DNA of 13,412 bases from Bacteroidales bacterium (GCA_003557805.1 PWNY01000110.1:1-13412), one strand, 5' to 3'; counted from the first letter of the stretch, positions 1 through 8,177 are shown. Translations and numbers: made by a program. The notes: generated by a model not told the origin, from the sequence alone.

Positions 1-668
1 CCTCCCTCAACATTGTGATAACCATCGTGTACCAGTTCAGTATATGAAAGTATGGTATAGATCGCAGGGGTATCAAAAGGGGTGGCTCCAAGGAAGAAGG
101 CAACCAGTGAAAATATCTCCCTCACCTCTCTTGATTCAAAATGTCTCTCCATCTCGGACCACACTGACCTCCAGAGCCGCGGCGCATATCCCGGGGGAAC
201 CCTTACAAGGGTAAGCAGGTAGTCCAGCAAGGAATCGTAATTCCTTTTTAAAACAAGGCCTTCAACATCATGGAAGAACCTCCCCGCACCCGAGAGGAAC
301 TTATCCATCTTTTTGCGGAAATCGTCCTCAACACCATTAAACTCAATGGCAAGTTTATCAAGATCCTTGTAGATCAAAAAGTTTCTGTCGGAACCCCTGA
401 AATTGACTGAATAAAGCACGTCAAGTTCACGAAAGGTAAAAGGAAGGGTCATCAGCCCCACATCCTTTCTGAACTCTTCAAACTCATAGGTCATGCTGAA
501 AAAAGTGGGCCCCATATCAAATGTAAACCCATCCTTTTTTATCTGGTTGAGCCTGCCACCGGCCTGGTGGTACTTCTCGACCATTTCCACAGCGTATCCT
601 CTGCTGGCCAGTCTCATGGCCGTTGTAAGTGCCCCTATGCCGGTGCCCACTATCAATGCCTTTCGCAT
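1..668 (-). CDS. crtI: Phytoene desaturase family protein (CrtI-like), 3' end outside window
   Basis: The leftward frame opens with ATG at 668-666 and stays open to the edge, giving the N-terminal 222 residues of a protein that is normally about 490-500 long. It starts with a Rossmann FAD-binding motif (GTGIGALTTAMRLASRGY, residues 8-25), followed by an acidic strand end and AGGRL, then GFTFDMGPTFFSM, the usual CrtI-family N-terminal layout. Near the edge, residues PFDTPAIYTI and the following GYHNVEGG match the region where CrtI proteins carry a P-x-x-TPA segment and a GG turn. The family carries out FAD-dependent dehydrogenation of phytoene towards lycopene at the membrane. It lies head-to-head with a second CrtI-family gene. 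I assign this copy as the general desaturase because the other sits with the hydratase gene; the two roles could be swapped. Whether crtB follows it lies outside the window. Confidence 0.85.
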   Translation of the reverse strand, partial: MRKALIVGTGIGALTTAMRLASRGYAVEMVEKYHQAGGRLNQIKKDGFTFDMGPTFFSMTYEFEEFRKDVGLMTLPFTFRELDVLYSVNFRGSDRNFLIYKDLDKLAIEFNGVEDDFRKKMDKFLSGAGRFFHDVEGLVLKRNYDSLLDYLLTLVRVPPGYAPRLWRSVWSEMERHFESREVREIFSLVAFFLGATPFDTPAIYTILSYTELVHDGYHNVEG

Positions 669-715
669 TTATTTGTTTTTATATTGTTGTGTGAATTTAA
701 TGAATATCTTGCAGT
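669..715. promoter_or_regulatory. Short divergent intergenic region between two carotenoid desaturases
   Basis: Only 47 AT-rich bases separate the two divergent start codons, so both transcripts must start in or very near this stretch, possibly inside the opposite coding region. I see no exact Bacteroidetes -33/-7 pair. On the + strand TTTG at 672-675 and TATCTTG at 705-711 are partial matches, but their spacing is too long and the second lies almost on the start codon. No Shine-Dalgarno sequence precedes either ATG, as is usual in the phylum. The promoter role is inferred from gene layout only. Confidence 0.4.
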
Positions 716-2188
716 ATGAAACAAAAATGTGCCATAATTGGTTCAGGTGTGGCAGGTATTGCTTCTGCAATTAGGCTGGCAGCAAAAGGTTATAATGTAA
801 GTGTCTTCGAAAAGGAGGCAGGCCCCGGGGGCAAGCTGTCCCAGATACATACCGGGGGGTTCAGGTTTGACAGCGGTCCGAGCCTTTTTACCATGCCCGG
901 GCTTGTAACTGAACTGTTCACCCTTGCCGGGGAGGATGCATCAGGTAGTTTTCCATATATTGCCCTTGACAAAAGCTGCAGGTACTTCTGGGAGGACGGC
1001 ACCAAAATCACCGCCTGGCAGGACAAGAAAAAGTTTGCCGGCGAGGTCATGGAAAAAACATCTGTCCCGGAAGAAAGGCTGGGAAAATTCCTTGATAAAA
1101 GCAAAAGGCTTTACGATATAACCAGGGATGTGTTTTTGTTCAATTCACTGCATAAAAGGTCAAATTATCTGACTGCGCCCTATTTGCGGACACTAAGGCA
1201 CCTTCACGAACTGGATGCTTTTACGACAATGCACAAAAAGAACAGCAGGTGGTTCGATAGCAGCAAGATGGTACAGCTATTTGACCGCTATGCCACATAC
1301 AACGGGTCAAACCCTTACAGCACCCCGGCAACCCTAAATATAATACCACACCTTGAACATAATATTGGGGTGTTTTTCCCAAAAAAGGGCATGTACCAGA
1401 TAACAGAGTCGCTTTATGAGCTGGCACTCGGACTGGGGGTAAGCTTTCATTTCAATACTGCAGTCGAAGGAATTGATGTTGAAGGGAAAAAGGGGACAGC
1501 CCTCAGGTTAAACGGAGAGAGGGAGGAATTTGACATTATCATAAGTGACATTGACATTGTAAACCTTTACAGGGGGCTTTTGCCAGATATACGGCTGCCC
1601 CGCAGGCAGTTATCAATGGAGAGATCAAGCTCGGCAATGATATTTTACTGGGGGGTCAGGGGAAATTATCCTGATCTTTCATTGCACAACATCCTCTTTT
1701 CGGAAGATTATAAAAATGAGTTCGATCTGCTTTTCAGGAAAAAAGCCATTTCCAATGATCCAACTGTCTATATATTCATAAGCTCAAAGGTAGTGAAAGG
1801 GGATGCGCCAGGGGGAAGCGAGAACTGGTATGTAATGATCAATGCCCCTGAAATTTCAGGTCAGGACTGGAAAAGTTACAGGTCAGAAGCTCGTCGCAAC
1901 ATACTCTCGAAGATAAAAAGGGTGCTGGGGCTGGATATTGAAAGCAGGATTATTTCTGAAAATTATATGGGGCCCGTGGAGATAGAACAGAATACGGGAT
2001 CTTTCAGGGGTTCCCTGTATGGTTTAAGTTCCAACAGCAGGTTTTCGGCATTTTATCGCCACCCCAATTTTTCCAGGTCAATAAAAAACCTTTATTTTAC
2101 AGGGGGAAGCGTACACCCCGGTGGTGGCATTCCCCTGTGTCTGGCATCAGCAAAGATAGTTGACAGGGAAATTCCACGAATTAAATGA
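716..2188 (+). CDS. crtD: Carotenoid desaturase, CrtD-like (1-hydroxycarotenoid 3,4-desaturase type)
   Basis: A 490-residue FAD-dependent amine-oxidase-fold protein of full CrtI/CrtD length. The dinucleotide-binding motif GSGVAGIASAIRLAAKGY is at residues 9-26, then FEKEAGPGGKLS and FDSGPSLFTM to residue 60. The C-terminus has the family flavin-binding signature NLYFTGG (458-464) with HPGGGIPL (467-474). The GGKLS and GPSLFTM forms, and a CRYFWEDGT segment further on, resemble Bacteroidetes proteins annotated as CrtD. Such enzymes introduce a 3,4 double bond into 1-hydroxylated acyclic ends. The CruF-like hydratase 6 bp downstream would supply that 1-hydroxy group, which supports the CrtD reading. 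The ATG at 716 is the only start that keeps the Rossmann motif close to the N-terminus. It is the first gene of the rightward operon. A second phytoene or lycopene desaturase activity cannot be excluded. Confidence 0.8.
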   Translation: MKQKCAIIGSGVAGIASAIRLAAKGYNVSVFEKEAGPGGKLSQIHTGGFRFDSGPSLFTMPGLVTELFTLAGEDASGSFPYIALDKSCRYFWEDGTKITAWQDKKKFAGEVMEKTSVPEERLGKFLDKSKRLYDITRDVFLFNSLHKRSNYLTAPYLRTLRHLHELDAFTTMHKKNSRWFDSSKMVQLFDRYATYNGSNPYSTPATLNIIPHLEHNIGVFFPKKGMYQITESLYELALGLGVSFHFNTAVEGIDVEGKKGTALRLNGEREEFDIIISDIDIVNLYRGLLPDIRLPRRQLSMERSSSAMIFYWGVRGNYPDLSLHNILFSEDYKNEFDLLFRKKAISNDPTVYIFISSKVVKGDAPGGSENWYVMINAPEISGQDWKSYRSEARRNILSKIKRVLGLDIESRIISENYMGPVEIEQNTGSFRGSLYGLSSNSRFSAFYRHPNFSRSIKNLYFTGGSVHPGGGIPLCLASAKIVDREIPRIK

Positions 2189-2194
2189 TTAAAA

Positions 2195-2848
2195 ATGAAA
2201 TCGATAAAAACCCGCAGGGCAGAAAAGATAACCGGCTACCTCATTATAATTTACTATACTGTAGGACTGGTTGGGCTTAGCCTGCCATCTACTCGCGACA
2301 CCTTCATAGGGCTCATGCCCCTTACACTTGTAATCAGCACGCTCGTTCTGTTATTCTTTCACAGAAAGTGGAGAAGGCCGGATGTGCCTGTTTTATTACT
2401 TATAGCTGCCGGGGGCTTCCTGGTGGAAGTTGCGGGGGTACTCTCCGGAAACATATTCGGGGCATACTGGTATGGAGAGACACTTGGCCCTGTTTTTCTC
2501 GAAACCCCCCTTTTAATAGGTGTAAATTGGATGATGTTAACATATTGCACCTACTCCATAATGGAAAACACCAGGCTTTTCTGGCCCCTGAAGGCCTTTG
2601 CAGCTGCAGTGCTTATGCTCTCATACGACCTCGTGCTTGAACCGGTTGCTATTCGCACCGGTATGTGGTACTGGGAAGGAGGCAGTGTACCTCTTCAGAA
2701 CTATCAGGCATGGTTCGTTATATCGCTTGTTTTTTTGGCAGTTATGCACATTGCAGGGATAAAGACAGGTAACAGGGTGGCACAGTGGCTCTTTGGTGTC
2801 CAGTTCATTTTCTTTATAATGTTAAATCTAACTCTCCGCCTGTTTTGA
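2195..2848 (+). CDS. cruF: Carotenoid biosynthesis membrane protein, CruF-like hydratase
   Basis: A 217-residue, very hydrophobic protein with about six or seven predicted membrane helices. It carries conserved blocks of the CruF/DUF422 family: E78 with the following GVLSGNIFGAYWYG (residues 81-94), PLLIGVNW (105-112), DLVLEPVA (145-152), a W-x-W pair (158-160) and a proline-asparagine-tryptophan block (166-173). Family members hydrate the psi end of acyclic or monocyclic carotenoids (gamma-carotene 1',2'-hydratase in cyanobacterial myxoxanthophyll synthesis; bisanhydrobacterioruberin hydratase in haloarchaea), leaving a tertiary hydroxyl. It starts 6 bp after the CrtD-like stop and ends 2 bp before the acyltransferase start, so it is surely co-transcribed. 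Product and substrate are inferred from family and neighbours. The position of the hydroxyl is not visible in sequence. Confidence 0.82.
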   Translation: MKSIKTRRAEKITGYLIIIYYTVGLVGLSLPSTRDTFIGLMPLTLVISTLVLLFFHRKWRRPDVPVLLLIAAGGFLVEVAGVLSGNIFGAYWYGETLGPVFLETPLLIGVNWMMLTYCTYSIMENTRLFWPLKAFAAAVLMLSYDLVLEPVAIRTGMWYWEGGSVPLQNYQAWFVISLVFLAVMHIAGIKTGNRVAQWLFGVQFIFFIMLNLTLRLF

Positions 2849-2850
2849 AT

Positions 2851-3483
2851 ATGATAATAAAGGCCCGCCACAACAAACTCTACATCTGTTTTTTTCAGAC
2901 CCTCTTCGAGATATTGGCGCGTTTGCATTTTAAAAAAGTAAACATTGTCAGCGACCTGAAGGTGGAAGAGGGTCCGGTATTGCTGATTGCGAACCACTTC
3001 AGCTGGTGGGATGGCTTTCTTGCACAGAAAGTCAGCAGAAACGCCCTCAAACGCAAATTTTATGTGATGATGCTGGAAGAGGAACTGAAAAAAAGAAAGT
3101 TCCTGAGAAAAACAGGTGCATTCTCAATAAAGAAGGGCGACCGCACCGCACTCAATTCAATATCATACGCAGCAGATGTGCTGAACGGCAATAAAAACAT
3201 GCTTCTGCTGTTCCCGCAGGGCAGGTTCCAGTCGTCACACCGATATCCGTTGAAGTTCGACAATGGATGGAGCAAGATATTTGAGCAGGTAAAGAAACGT
3301 GTACAGGTAGTTTTTATGGCTTCTCTTGTCGATTATTTTGAACATCGCAAACCCACAGTAAACATTTACCTTGAAAAAGCATTTACTGTTGAGGGTGGTA
3401 ATGGCAATATCCCGGATGGCCCCGAAATAGAAAGTGAATATAACAAGTTCCTGAAAAGGGCAATAGACCTGCAGGACAAATAA
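2851..3483 (+). CDS. PlsC-like (LPLAT superfamily) acyltransferase, probable carotenoid-glycoside acyltransferase
   Basis: A 210-residue acyltransferase. The catalytic NHxxxxD motif is NHFSWWD at residues 48-54 (His49 and Asp54 the expected catalytic pair). A basic stretch and RKTGAFSIKKGD (86-97) correspond to the second block, and FPQG (121-124) to the third. This last block has Gln where classical PlsC has the Glu of EGTR, a variant seen in many lysophospholipid-acyltransferase-like proteins outside core phospholipid synthesis. The frame is open upstream to a GTG at 2785, inside cruF, but the ATG at 2851, 2 bp after the cruF stop, gives the normal length. Lying between a carotenoid hydratase and a glycosyltransferase, it is best read as the enzyme that puts a fatty acyl chain on the sugar of a glycosylated carotenoid. 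It is a different family from the staphylococcal CrtO. A role in phospholipid or lipid A metabolism remains possible. Confidence 0.78.
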   Translation: MIIKARHNKLYICFFQTLFEILARLHFKKVNIVSDLKVEEGPVLLIANHFSWWDGFLAQKVSRNALKRKFYVMMLEEELKKRKFLRKTGAFSIKKGDRTALNSISYAADVLNGNKNMLLLFPQGRFQSSHRYPLKFDNGWSKIFEQVKKRVQVVFMASLVDYFEHRKPTVNIYLEKAFTVEGGNGNIPDGPEIESEYNKFLKRAIDLQDK

Positions 3484-3493
3484 TAAGCAATCA

Positions 3494-4588
3494 ATGCTTT
3501 ACCTGGCAGTTGCCATAATGGTATTCACCGCGATCAGGCTAATTGTGGCCTCAGCAAACCTTTTGCAGCGCCAGTGGCTGCAGGCAGCTACTGGCATATA
3601 CCATGGCAAGGTGTCGGTGCTGATACCCGCCAGGAACGAAGAGAGTAATATCGGAAGGCTGCTTGACGGTATAATTGGACAGGAATACTCAAACTGGGAA
3701 GTCCTGGTTTATGACGACCTTTCTTTGGACAACACAGCCGGGATCGTAAGAGCTTATGAAAAAGCCGAAAGCAGGATAAGACTGGTAAGCGGCAGGCAGC
3801 TTCCGGCCGGGTGGACAGGCAAATGCCATGCCTGCCACCGGCTGGCAATGCAGGCTACAGGTGACATACTGCTTTTCATTGATGCGGATGTGCTGGCGGG
3901 CAGGAGGATGATCGGTGACGGGCTTGCTCACCTGCGCAGCAACAAGCTACACCTTTTATCAATATTTCCAACACAGGTCATGAAGTCTATTGGGGAAAAG
4001 ATCAGTGTTCCGATAATGAACTGGATACTGGTCAGCCTGCTGTCACTAAAAAAAACCATGACATCACCATATGCCTCGCTGTCAGCAGCTAACGGTCAAT
4101 TCATGATGTTCGATGCAAAAACCTACAAAGCCTATATGTTTCACAGCAGGTTCAGGGAAAGTGTTGCAGAGGACATAGATATCGCAAGGCAGATGAAAAG
4201 GCAAAAACTCAGGATACACACGCTGCTCGACGGCGGTCAGGTAGGTTGCCGCATGTATACCTCACTGAACCAGGCCCTAAACGGGTTCTCAAGGAATATA
4301 GCCTCCTATTTTGGAGGCAGCACGCTTGTAACAATTGCATTCACTGTTATAACCAGCATTGGGTTTTTGCCTGTATATATTGCTTTAGGGCACTGGTGGC
4401 TGGCCGGTTATTTATCGGCAACCCTCCTGTTAAGGGCAGTTGTTTCAGTTGCGGCAAGACAGAATGTGGGTTTCAATTTAATTAGCGCACCTCTGCAACA
4501 ATCTATTTTGGTAATTTTGACAATCAGGTCGGTATTTAACAAATTCTCCGGTAAAATAAAATGGAAAGGAAGAGTTATAAAGTATTGA
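3494..4588 (+). CDS. cruG: Family 2 glycosyltransferase, CruG/CrtQ-like carotenoid glycosyltransferase
   Basis: A 364-residue membrane-anchored GT2 enzyme. An N-terminal hydrophobic helix (1-23) precedes the GT-A core: SVLIPARNEE (41-50), YDD at 73-75, the PAGWTGKCHAC segment (104-114), a DAD metal-binding motif (130-132) and the ED acidic pair (226-227). A C-terminal hydrophobic region (about 275-320) and the closing KWKGR follow. This layout, with W-T-G-K and a terminal W-K-G-R, is that of CruG, CrtQ and related carotenoid or hopanoid-type glycosyltransferases. These add a sugar from a nucleotide donor to a hydroxylated polyprenoid at the cytoplasmic membrane. It follows the acyltransferase by 10 bp and overlaps the next gene by 28 bp. 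Carotenoid as acceptor is inferred from the cruF/crtD neighbourhood; the sugar cannot be told from sequence. Confidence 0.78.
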   Translation: MLYLAVAIMVFTAIRLIVASANLLQRQWLQAATGIYHGKVSVLIPARNEESNIGRLLDGIIGQEYSNWEVLVYDDLSLDNTAGIVRAYEKAESRIRLVSGRQLPAGWTGKCHACHRLAMQATGDILLFIDADVLAGRRMIGDGLAHLRSNKLHLLSIFPTQVMKSIGEKISVPIMNWILVSLLSLKKTMTSPYASLSAANGQFMMFDAKTYKAYMFHSRFRESVAEDIDIARQMKRQKLRIHTLLDGGQVGCRMYTSLNQALNGFSRNIASYFGGSTLVTIAFTVITSIGFLPVYIALGHWWLAGYLSATLLLRAVVSVAARQNVGFNLISAPLQQSILVILTIRSVFNKFSGKIKWKGRVIKY

Positions 4589-5382
4589 TGTTCTGGCTAA
4601 CAGTCCTGCTGTTTAGTGTTTTGCCCTCAACGGTTAGCAATGCCAGTGGCAAATATACAGCAGGGGCCCTGGGGAGCCCTGCAGGGGAAGGTTTTTCCCA
4701 GGCTCAGATAAATTTTCAGAACCTGATCTACACAGCCTATACTGATAATCGAATGCAGCTATGGGAAAGCACCCTGCAGACAATGGAAAGCGAATACCTT
4801 AGAAACCCCTCAGGTTCTCTGCTTTACGATGTGACACTTGCCCAGTACGGGCTAATTGGTTACTACCTGGGCACCAATGAAAATTCCAAAGCAGCGGCTC
4901 TGCTTAAAAGGTCAGATGCATATATTGAAGAACTGGAGGGCACAGCGGGATATGAAGCTGAAGCTAAACTCTTCAGGGCAGCCTACTATGCCTACAGGAT
5001 CGCCCTTAATCCATGGAGAAGCATTCAGTTCGGGCGGACAAGCGGCAGGCTCATAGACGAAACCCTGGAAATGCATACCCCTTACCCCCGCGCCTACATA
5101 GAAAAAGGGAATATGCTCTTTTACGCTCCCTCAATGCTGGGAGGATCAAAAACAGAGGCCATTGAGTATTACAAGAAAGCCCTGGAGATTTTTGAAAGGG
5201 ACCTTCAGAACAACCACAGGTGGCTATACCTTAGTACTTTCGTGTTTCTGGCAAATGCCTACCAGCAAACCGGCAATAATACCGGGGCGATCAATACCCT
5301 TGAGAAAGCACTTGAATATGAGCCAAATTTCCGGTGGGTAAAGGAAGAGATGTTACCGGAACTTAAAAGGCAATCAGAATAA
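4561..5382 (+). CDS. Exported TPR-repeat protein of unknown function
   Basis: A 273-residue protein with a Sec signal peptide: basic n-region (MERKSYK), hydrophobic core (about 8-22) and a likely cut after SNA at residue 28. No lipobox cysteine is visible. The mature part is alpha-helical and ends with two recognisable TPR units at about 177-212 (with an inserted SMLGGSK loop) and 224-257 (ANAYQQTGNN, then TLEKALEYEPN). The start at 4561 overlaps the glycosyltransferase by 28 bp. A second in-frame ATG at 4588 forms a TGATG overlap with its stop, but would give a signal peptide with no positive charge, so I prefer 4561. The overlap implies translational coupling to carotenoid-glycoside synthesis, so it may scaffold or carry pigment outside the cytoplasm. 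That is speculation, and I do not recognise a characterised family. Confidence 0.7.
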   Translation: MERKSYKVLMFWLTVLLFSVLPSTVSNASGKYTAGALGSPAGEGFSQAQINFQNLIYTAYTDNRMQLWESTLQTMESEYLRNPSGSLLYDVTLAQYGLIGYYLGTNENSKAAALLKRSDAYIEELEGTAGYEAEAKLFRAAYYAYRIALNPWRSIQFGRTSGRLIDETLEMHTPYPRAYIEKGNMLFYAPSMLGGSKTEAIEYYKKALEIFERDLQNNHRWLYLSTFVFLANAYQQTGNNTGAINTLEKALEYEPNFRWVKEEMLPELKRQSE

Positions 5383-5414
5383 AGCAGCTTGCAAATTGAA
5401 AAACAGCACATATT

Positions 5415-8171
5415 ATGCACAGACCAGTTTTAATTACTGCCGCAACCCTTATCCTCACTTTTTTACTGCAACTTGAAGCGCGATCTGAAAAACACCCCCT
5501 GCACCATGGGGTATATGACCAATGGAAAAATATTTCAGGACAGCGGCTGTCGGCCGACGGAAGGTGGGTCTCATTCGAGATAAACCCCCAGAAAGGGGAT
5601 GGCCATCTTTTTATCAAAAGCCTTCAGACCGGCAGGGTGGATTCAGTGGCAAGGGGAACGGGTGCGGTATTCTCTCCGGGGTCGGAATACCTGGCTTTTA
5701 TGGTACGACCGGGAGAGGAAGAAGAAACAAACGGGAATGAAAAAAAGGGAAGTACCCTCTACATAAAGACTCTTCATGACCAAAGCATTTTCACCGTTGA
5801 AAATGTCAGAAAATTCAGCCTTGCAAATGAGCTGTCATCATGGATTGTTTACCAAATGGAGAAGAGCCCGGGTGATACCATTGAAGGGAGCGATCTGGTT
5901 GCATACGATCCGGTAAGTGGTGTGGAGCACCGTTTTGAAAGGATAACTGATTACAGCCTGTCAGATAATGGCCGGCTGCTTCTGATGGCAGGCCCCGCTG
6001 ACGAAAACGACGATCATACATACAGGGTGCTTAGCACCTTACATGGGAACTCCGAAGTTATATACAGTGGGGAAGGCAAACCGGGCAATATGCTTGCGTC
6101 TCCTTGTGGCAGCAAGGCTGCATTCATCTTTGAAGAGGCTGAAAAGAGAGCATATTCATTGTTCTTCTGGGAAAGCGGGGATCCAGCAGCATCTCAGGCA
6201 GTTACAGCCGGCAGCCAGGGCATGCCTGAGGGATGGAACGTAAATAAAAACACATCCCTGAGTTTTAACGCGGACGGTAACAGGCTATTTTTCGGTACTG
6301 CCCCAATAAAGGAGGATGAGCCCGAAGACAGGGATGCAGATAAAGAGAGGCACAGCCTGGATGTGTGGCATTACAGGGATCCGCTTATACAGCCGATGCA
6401 ACTGGTGCGGAAAGAGGATGAGCTCAAAAGGACATATGCTGCCATATACCACCCGGCTGAGGGGAGGATGGTGCAGCTAGCCTGTGAAGAGGTTCCTGAA
6501 GTATCCACAGGCCAGCCGGGAGAGGGCCTCCTGGAGATGGGCCTATCAGAGCTTCCCTACCTTATTCCCAATTCATTCGAGTCAGGAAATTACCGTGATG
6601 TTTATATTGTTGATGTACTGACAGGTGAAAAAGAGCTTGTCCTTGAAAGGCACAGGGGATCGGTACACCGTTCGACGGCAGGCGACCCAAGGATATCCCC
6701 CGGCGGAAACTACCTTTTGTACTACAGCCAAAAGGAGCGTGACTGGTTTGCCATGGACCTTGGTGATGATAAAAGGCAAAAGGTCAATATCAGCAAACAT
6801 CTTCCCGTATCCCTTTATGACGAGATACATGATGCGCCAGGTGAACCCGACCCCTACGGTGTTGCCGCATGGACAGAAGGGGACCGTTATGTTCTGGTAT
6901 ATGACCGCTATGACATCTGGAAGCTGGATCCGGCGCGAAAGGATGAAGCGGTATGCCTGACCGGCAGTTACGGAAGGGAGAACAATATCCGTTTCCGGTA
7001 TGTTGACCTTGACCCCGATAGTGACCACATAGGTAACAGGGAGAGGATAATGCTGTCGGCATTCAATAAAAACAATAAGCAGAGCGGGTTTTACAATATA
7101 AGGATTGACAGGCCCGGCACACCTGAAAGCTTGGTTATGGAGGATGCCAGATATTTCAGGCCGGTTAAAGCTGCCGATGCACAGGTGCTGATGTGGCAGA
7201 AAAGCACTTTTATCGACTTTCCGGATCTTCATATAAGTGATATGTTCTTCAACAACCCCCGCAGAATATCAGATGCAAACCCCCAGCAGGATAATTACCT
7301 GTGGGGAAGCGTGGAGCTTGTTGAATGGGTGTCCTTTGCAAATGACACCCTCCAGGGTCTTCTCTATAAGCCGGAGGACCTGGACCCCGAAAATAAATAC
7401 CCAATGATCGTTTACTTTTACGAACGGTCATCTGACGGACTGCATCTCCATCAGGTGCCATCACCAAGCCGGTCGACAATTAACAGGACCTACTGCACCA
7501 GTAACGGCTATATCGTGTTCGTGCCTGACATAAAATACAGGGTAGGCTACCCCGGTCAGAGCGCATACGATGCTATAGTCAGCGGCACAAAAGCGATCAT
7601 AGGCAGGTATGACTTCATTGACAGGAATAATGTCGGGCTTCAGGGGCAGAGCTGGGCAGGATACCAGATTGCCTGGCTTATAACGCGTACCGACATGTTC
7701 AAAGCTGCTATGGCCGGGGCTCCAGTAAGCAATATGGTAAGTGCCTACGGGGGAATCAGGTGGTCCACCGGGATGAGCCGCATATACCAGTACGAGGAGA
7801 CTCAGAGCCGCATCGGTGGCACCCTTTGGGAAAAAACCATGCTATATATAGAGAACTCCCCGGTATTCCATGCTGACAGGGTAAATACACCCCTTCTTAT
7901 GATGCACAACGATGCCGACGGTGCCGTACCCTGGTACCAGGGCATTGAGTATTTCATGGCACTGAGAAGACTTGATAAACCTGTATGGATGCTTAACTAC
8001 AACGGCGAGGCACACAACCTTACACAGCGCCCCAACATGATGGATCTGAGCATAAGGATGTACCAGTTCTTTGATCACTATCTAAAGGATAAACCAGCTC
8101 CGGTATGGATGGAAGAGGGTATTCCCGCCATCCGCAAGGGCATTGATGACGGATACGAACTGGTAGAATAA
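5415..8171 (+). CDS. Secreted S9 family (prolyl oligopeptidase-like) serine peptidase
   Basis: A 918-residue protein with a signal peptide (hydrophobic residues 4-20, likely cut near residue 22). A long N-terminal region of WD-like strands (SADGRWVSFE, then repeated S-x-x-G-x-x-L segments) is the expected beta-propeller, and the alpha/beta-hydrolase domain begins near residue 640. The nucleophile motif is GQSWAGY, with Ser746. Asp835 in NDADGAVPW and His867 in GEAHNL complete the triad. The Asp-His distance (32) equals that of DPP4, while Ser-Asp is longer (89 against 78). The nucleophile elbow has Ala where the usual form is G-x-S-x-G-G. Such enzymes trim oligopeptides in the periplasm or outside. 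It starts 32 bp after the TPR gene on the same strand, so read-through from the carotenoid operon is possible, though no functional link is evident. Peptide specificity cannot be told. Confidence 0.88.
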   Translation: MHRPVLITAATLILTFLLQLEARSEKHPLHHGVYDQWKNISGQRLSADGRWVSFEINPQKGDGHLFIKSLQTGRVDSVARGTGAVFSPGSEYLAFMVRPGEEEETNGNEKKGSTLYIKTLHDQSIFTVENVRKFSLANELSSWIVYQMEKSPGDTIEGSDLVAYDPVSGVEHRFERITDYSLSDNGRLLLMAGPADENDDHTYRVLSTLHGNSEVIYSGEGKPGNMLASPCGSKAAFIFEEAEKRAYSLFFWESGDPAASQAVTAGSQGMPEGWNVNKNTSLSFNADGNRLFFGTAPIKEDEPEDRDADKERHSLDVWHYRDPLIQPMQLVRKEDELKRTYAAIYHPAEGRMVQLACEEVPEVSTGQPGEGLLEMGLSELPYLIPNSFESGNYRDVYIVDVLTGEKELVLERHRGSVHRSTAGDPRISPGGNYLLYYSQKERDWFAMDLGDDKRQKVNISKHLPVSLYDEIHDAPGEPDPYGVAAWTEGDRYVLVYDRYDIWKLDPARKDEAVCLTGSYGRENNIRFRYVDLDPDSDHIGNRERIMLSAFNKNNKQSGFYNIRIDRPGTPESLVMEDARYFRPVKAADAQVLMWQKSTFIDFPDLHISDMFFNNPRRISDANPQQDNYLWGSVELVEWVSFANDTLQGLLYKPEDLDPENKYPMIVYFYERSSDGLHLHQVPSPSRSTINRTYCTSNGYIVFVPDIKYRVGYPGQSAYDAIVSGTKAIIGRYDFIDRNNVGLQGQSWAGYQIAWLITRTDMFKAAMAGAPVSNMVSAYGGIRWSTGMSRIYQYEETQSRIGGTLWEKTMLYIENSPVFHADRVNTPLLMMHNDADGAVPWYQGIEYFMALRRLDKPVWMLNYNGEAHNLTQRPNMMDLSIRMYQFFDHYLKDKPAPVWMEEGIPAIRKGIDDGYELVE

Positions 8172-8177
8172 CAGGGA

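Noticed and set aside
493..774. Rightward open frame across the crtI start and the divergent gap
   Set aside because: It is antisense to the conserved FAD-binding region of crtI and overlaps the start of crtD; its translation resembles no protein family I recognise.
2785..2850. Upstream GTG start for the acyltransferase
   Set aside because: It would overlap the end of cruF by 64 bases and add 22 residues with no family match; the ATG at 2851 gives normal length and spacing.
6582..7232. Long antisense open frame (216 codons) inside the S9 peptidase
   Set aside because: It lies wholly opposite a well-supported gene, has no recognisable motif or start context, and is the kind of shadow that long coding regions produce.
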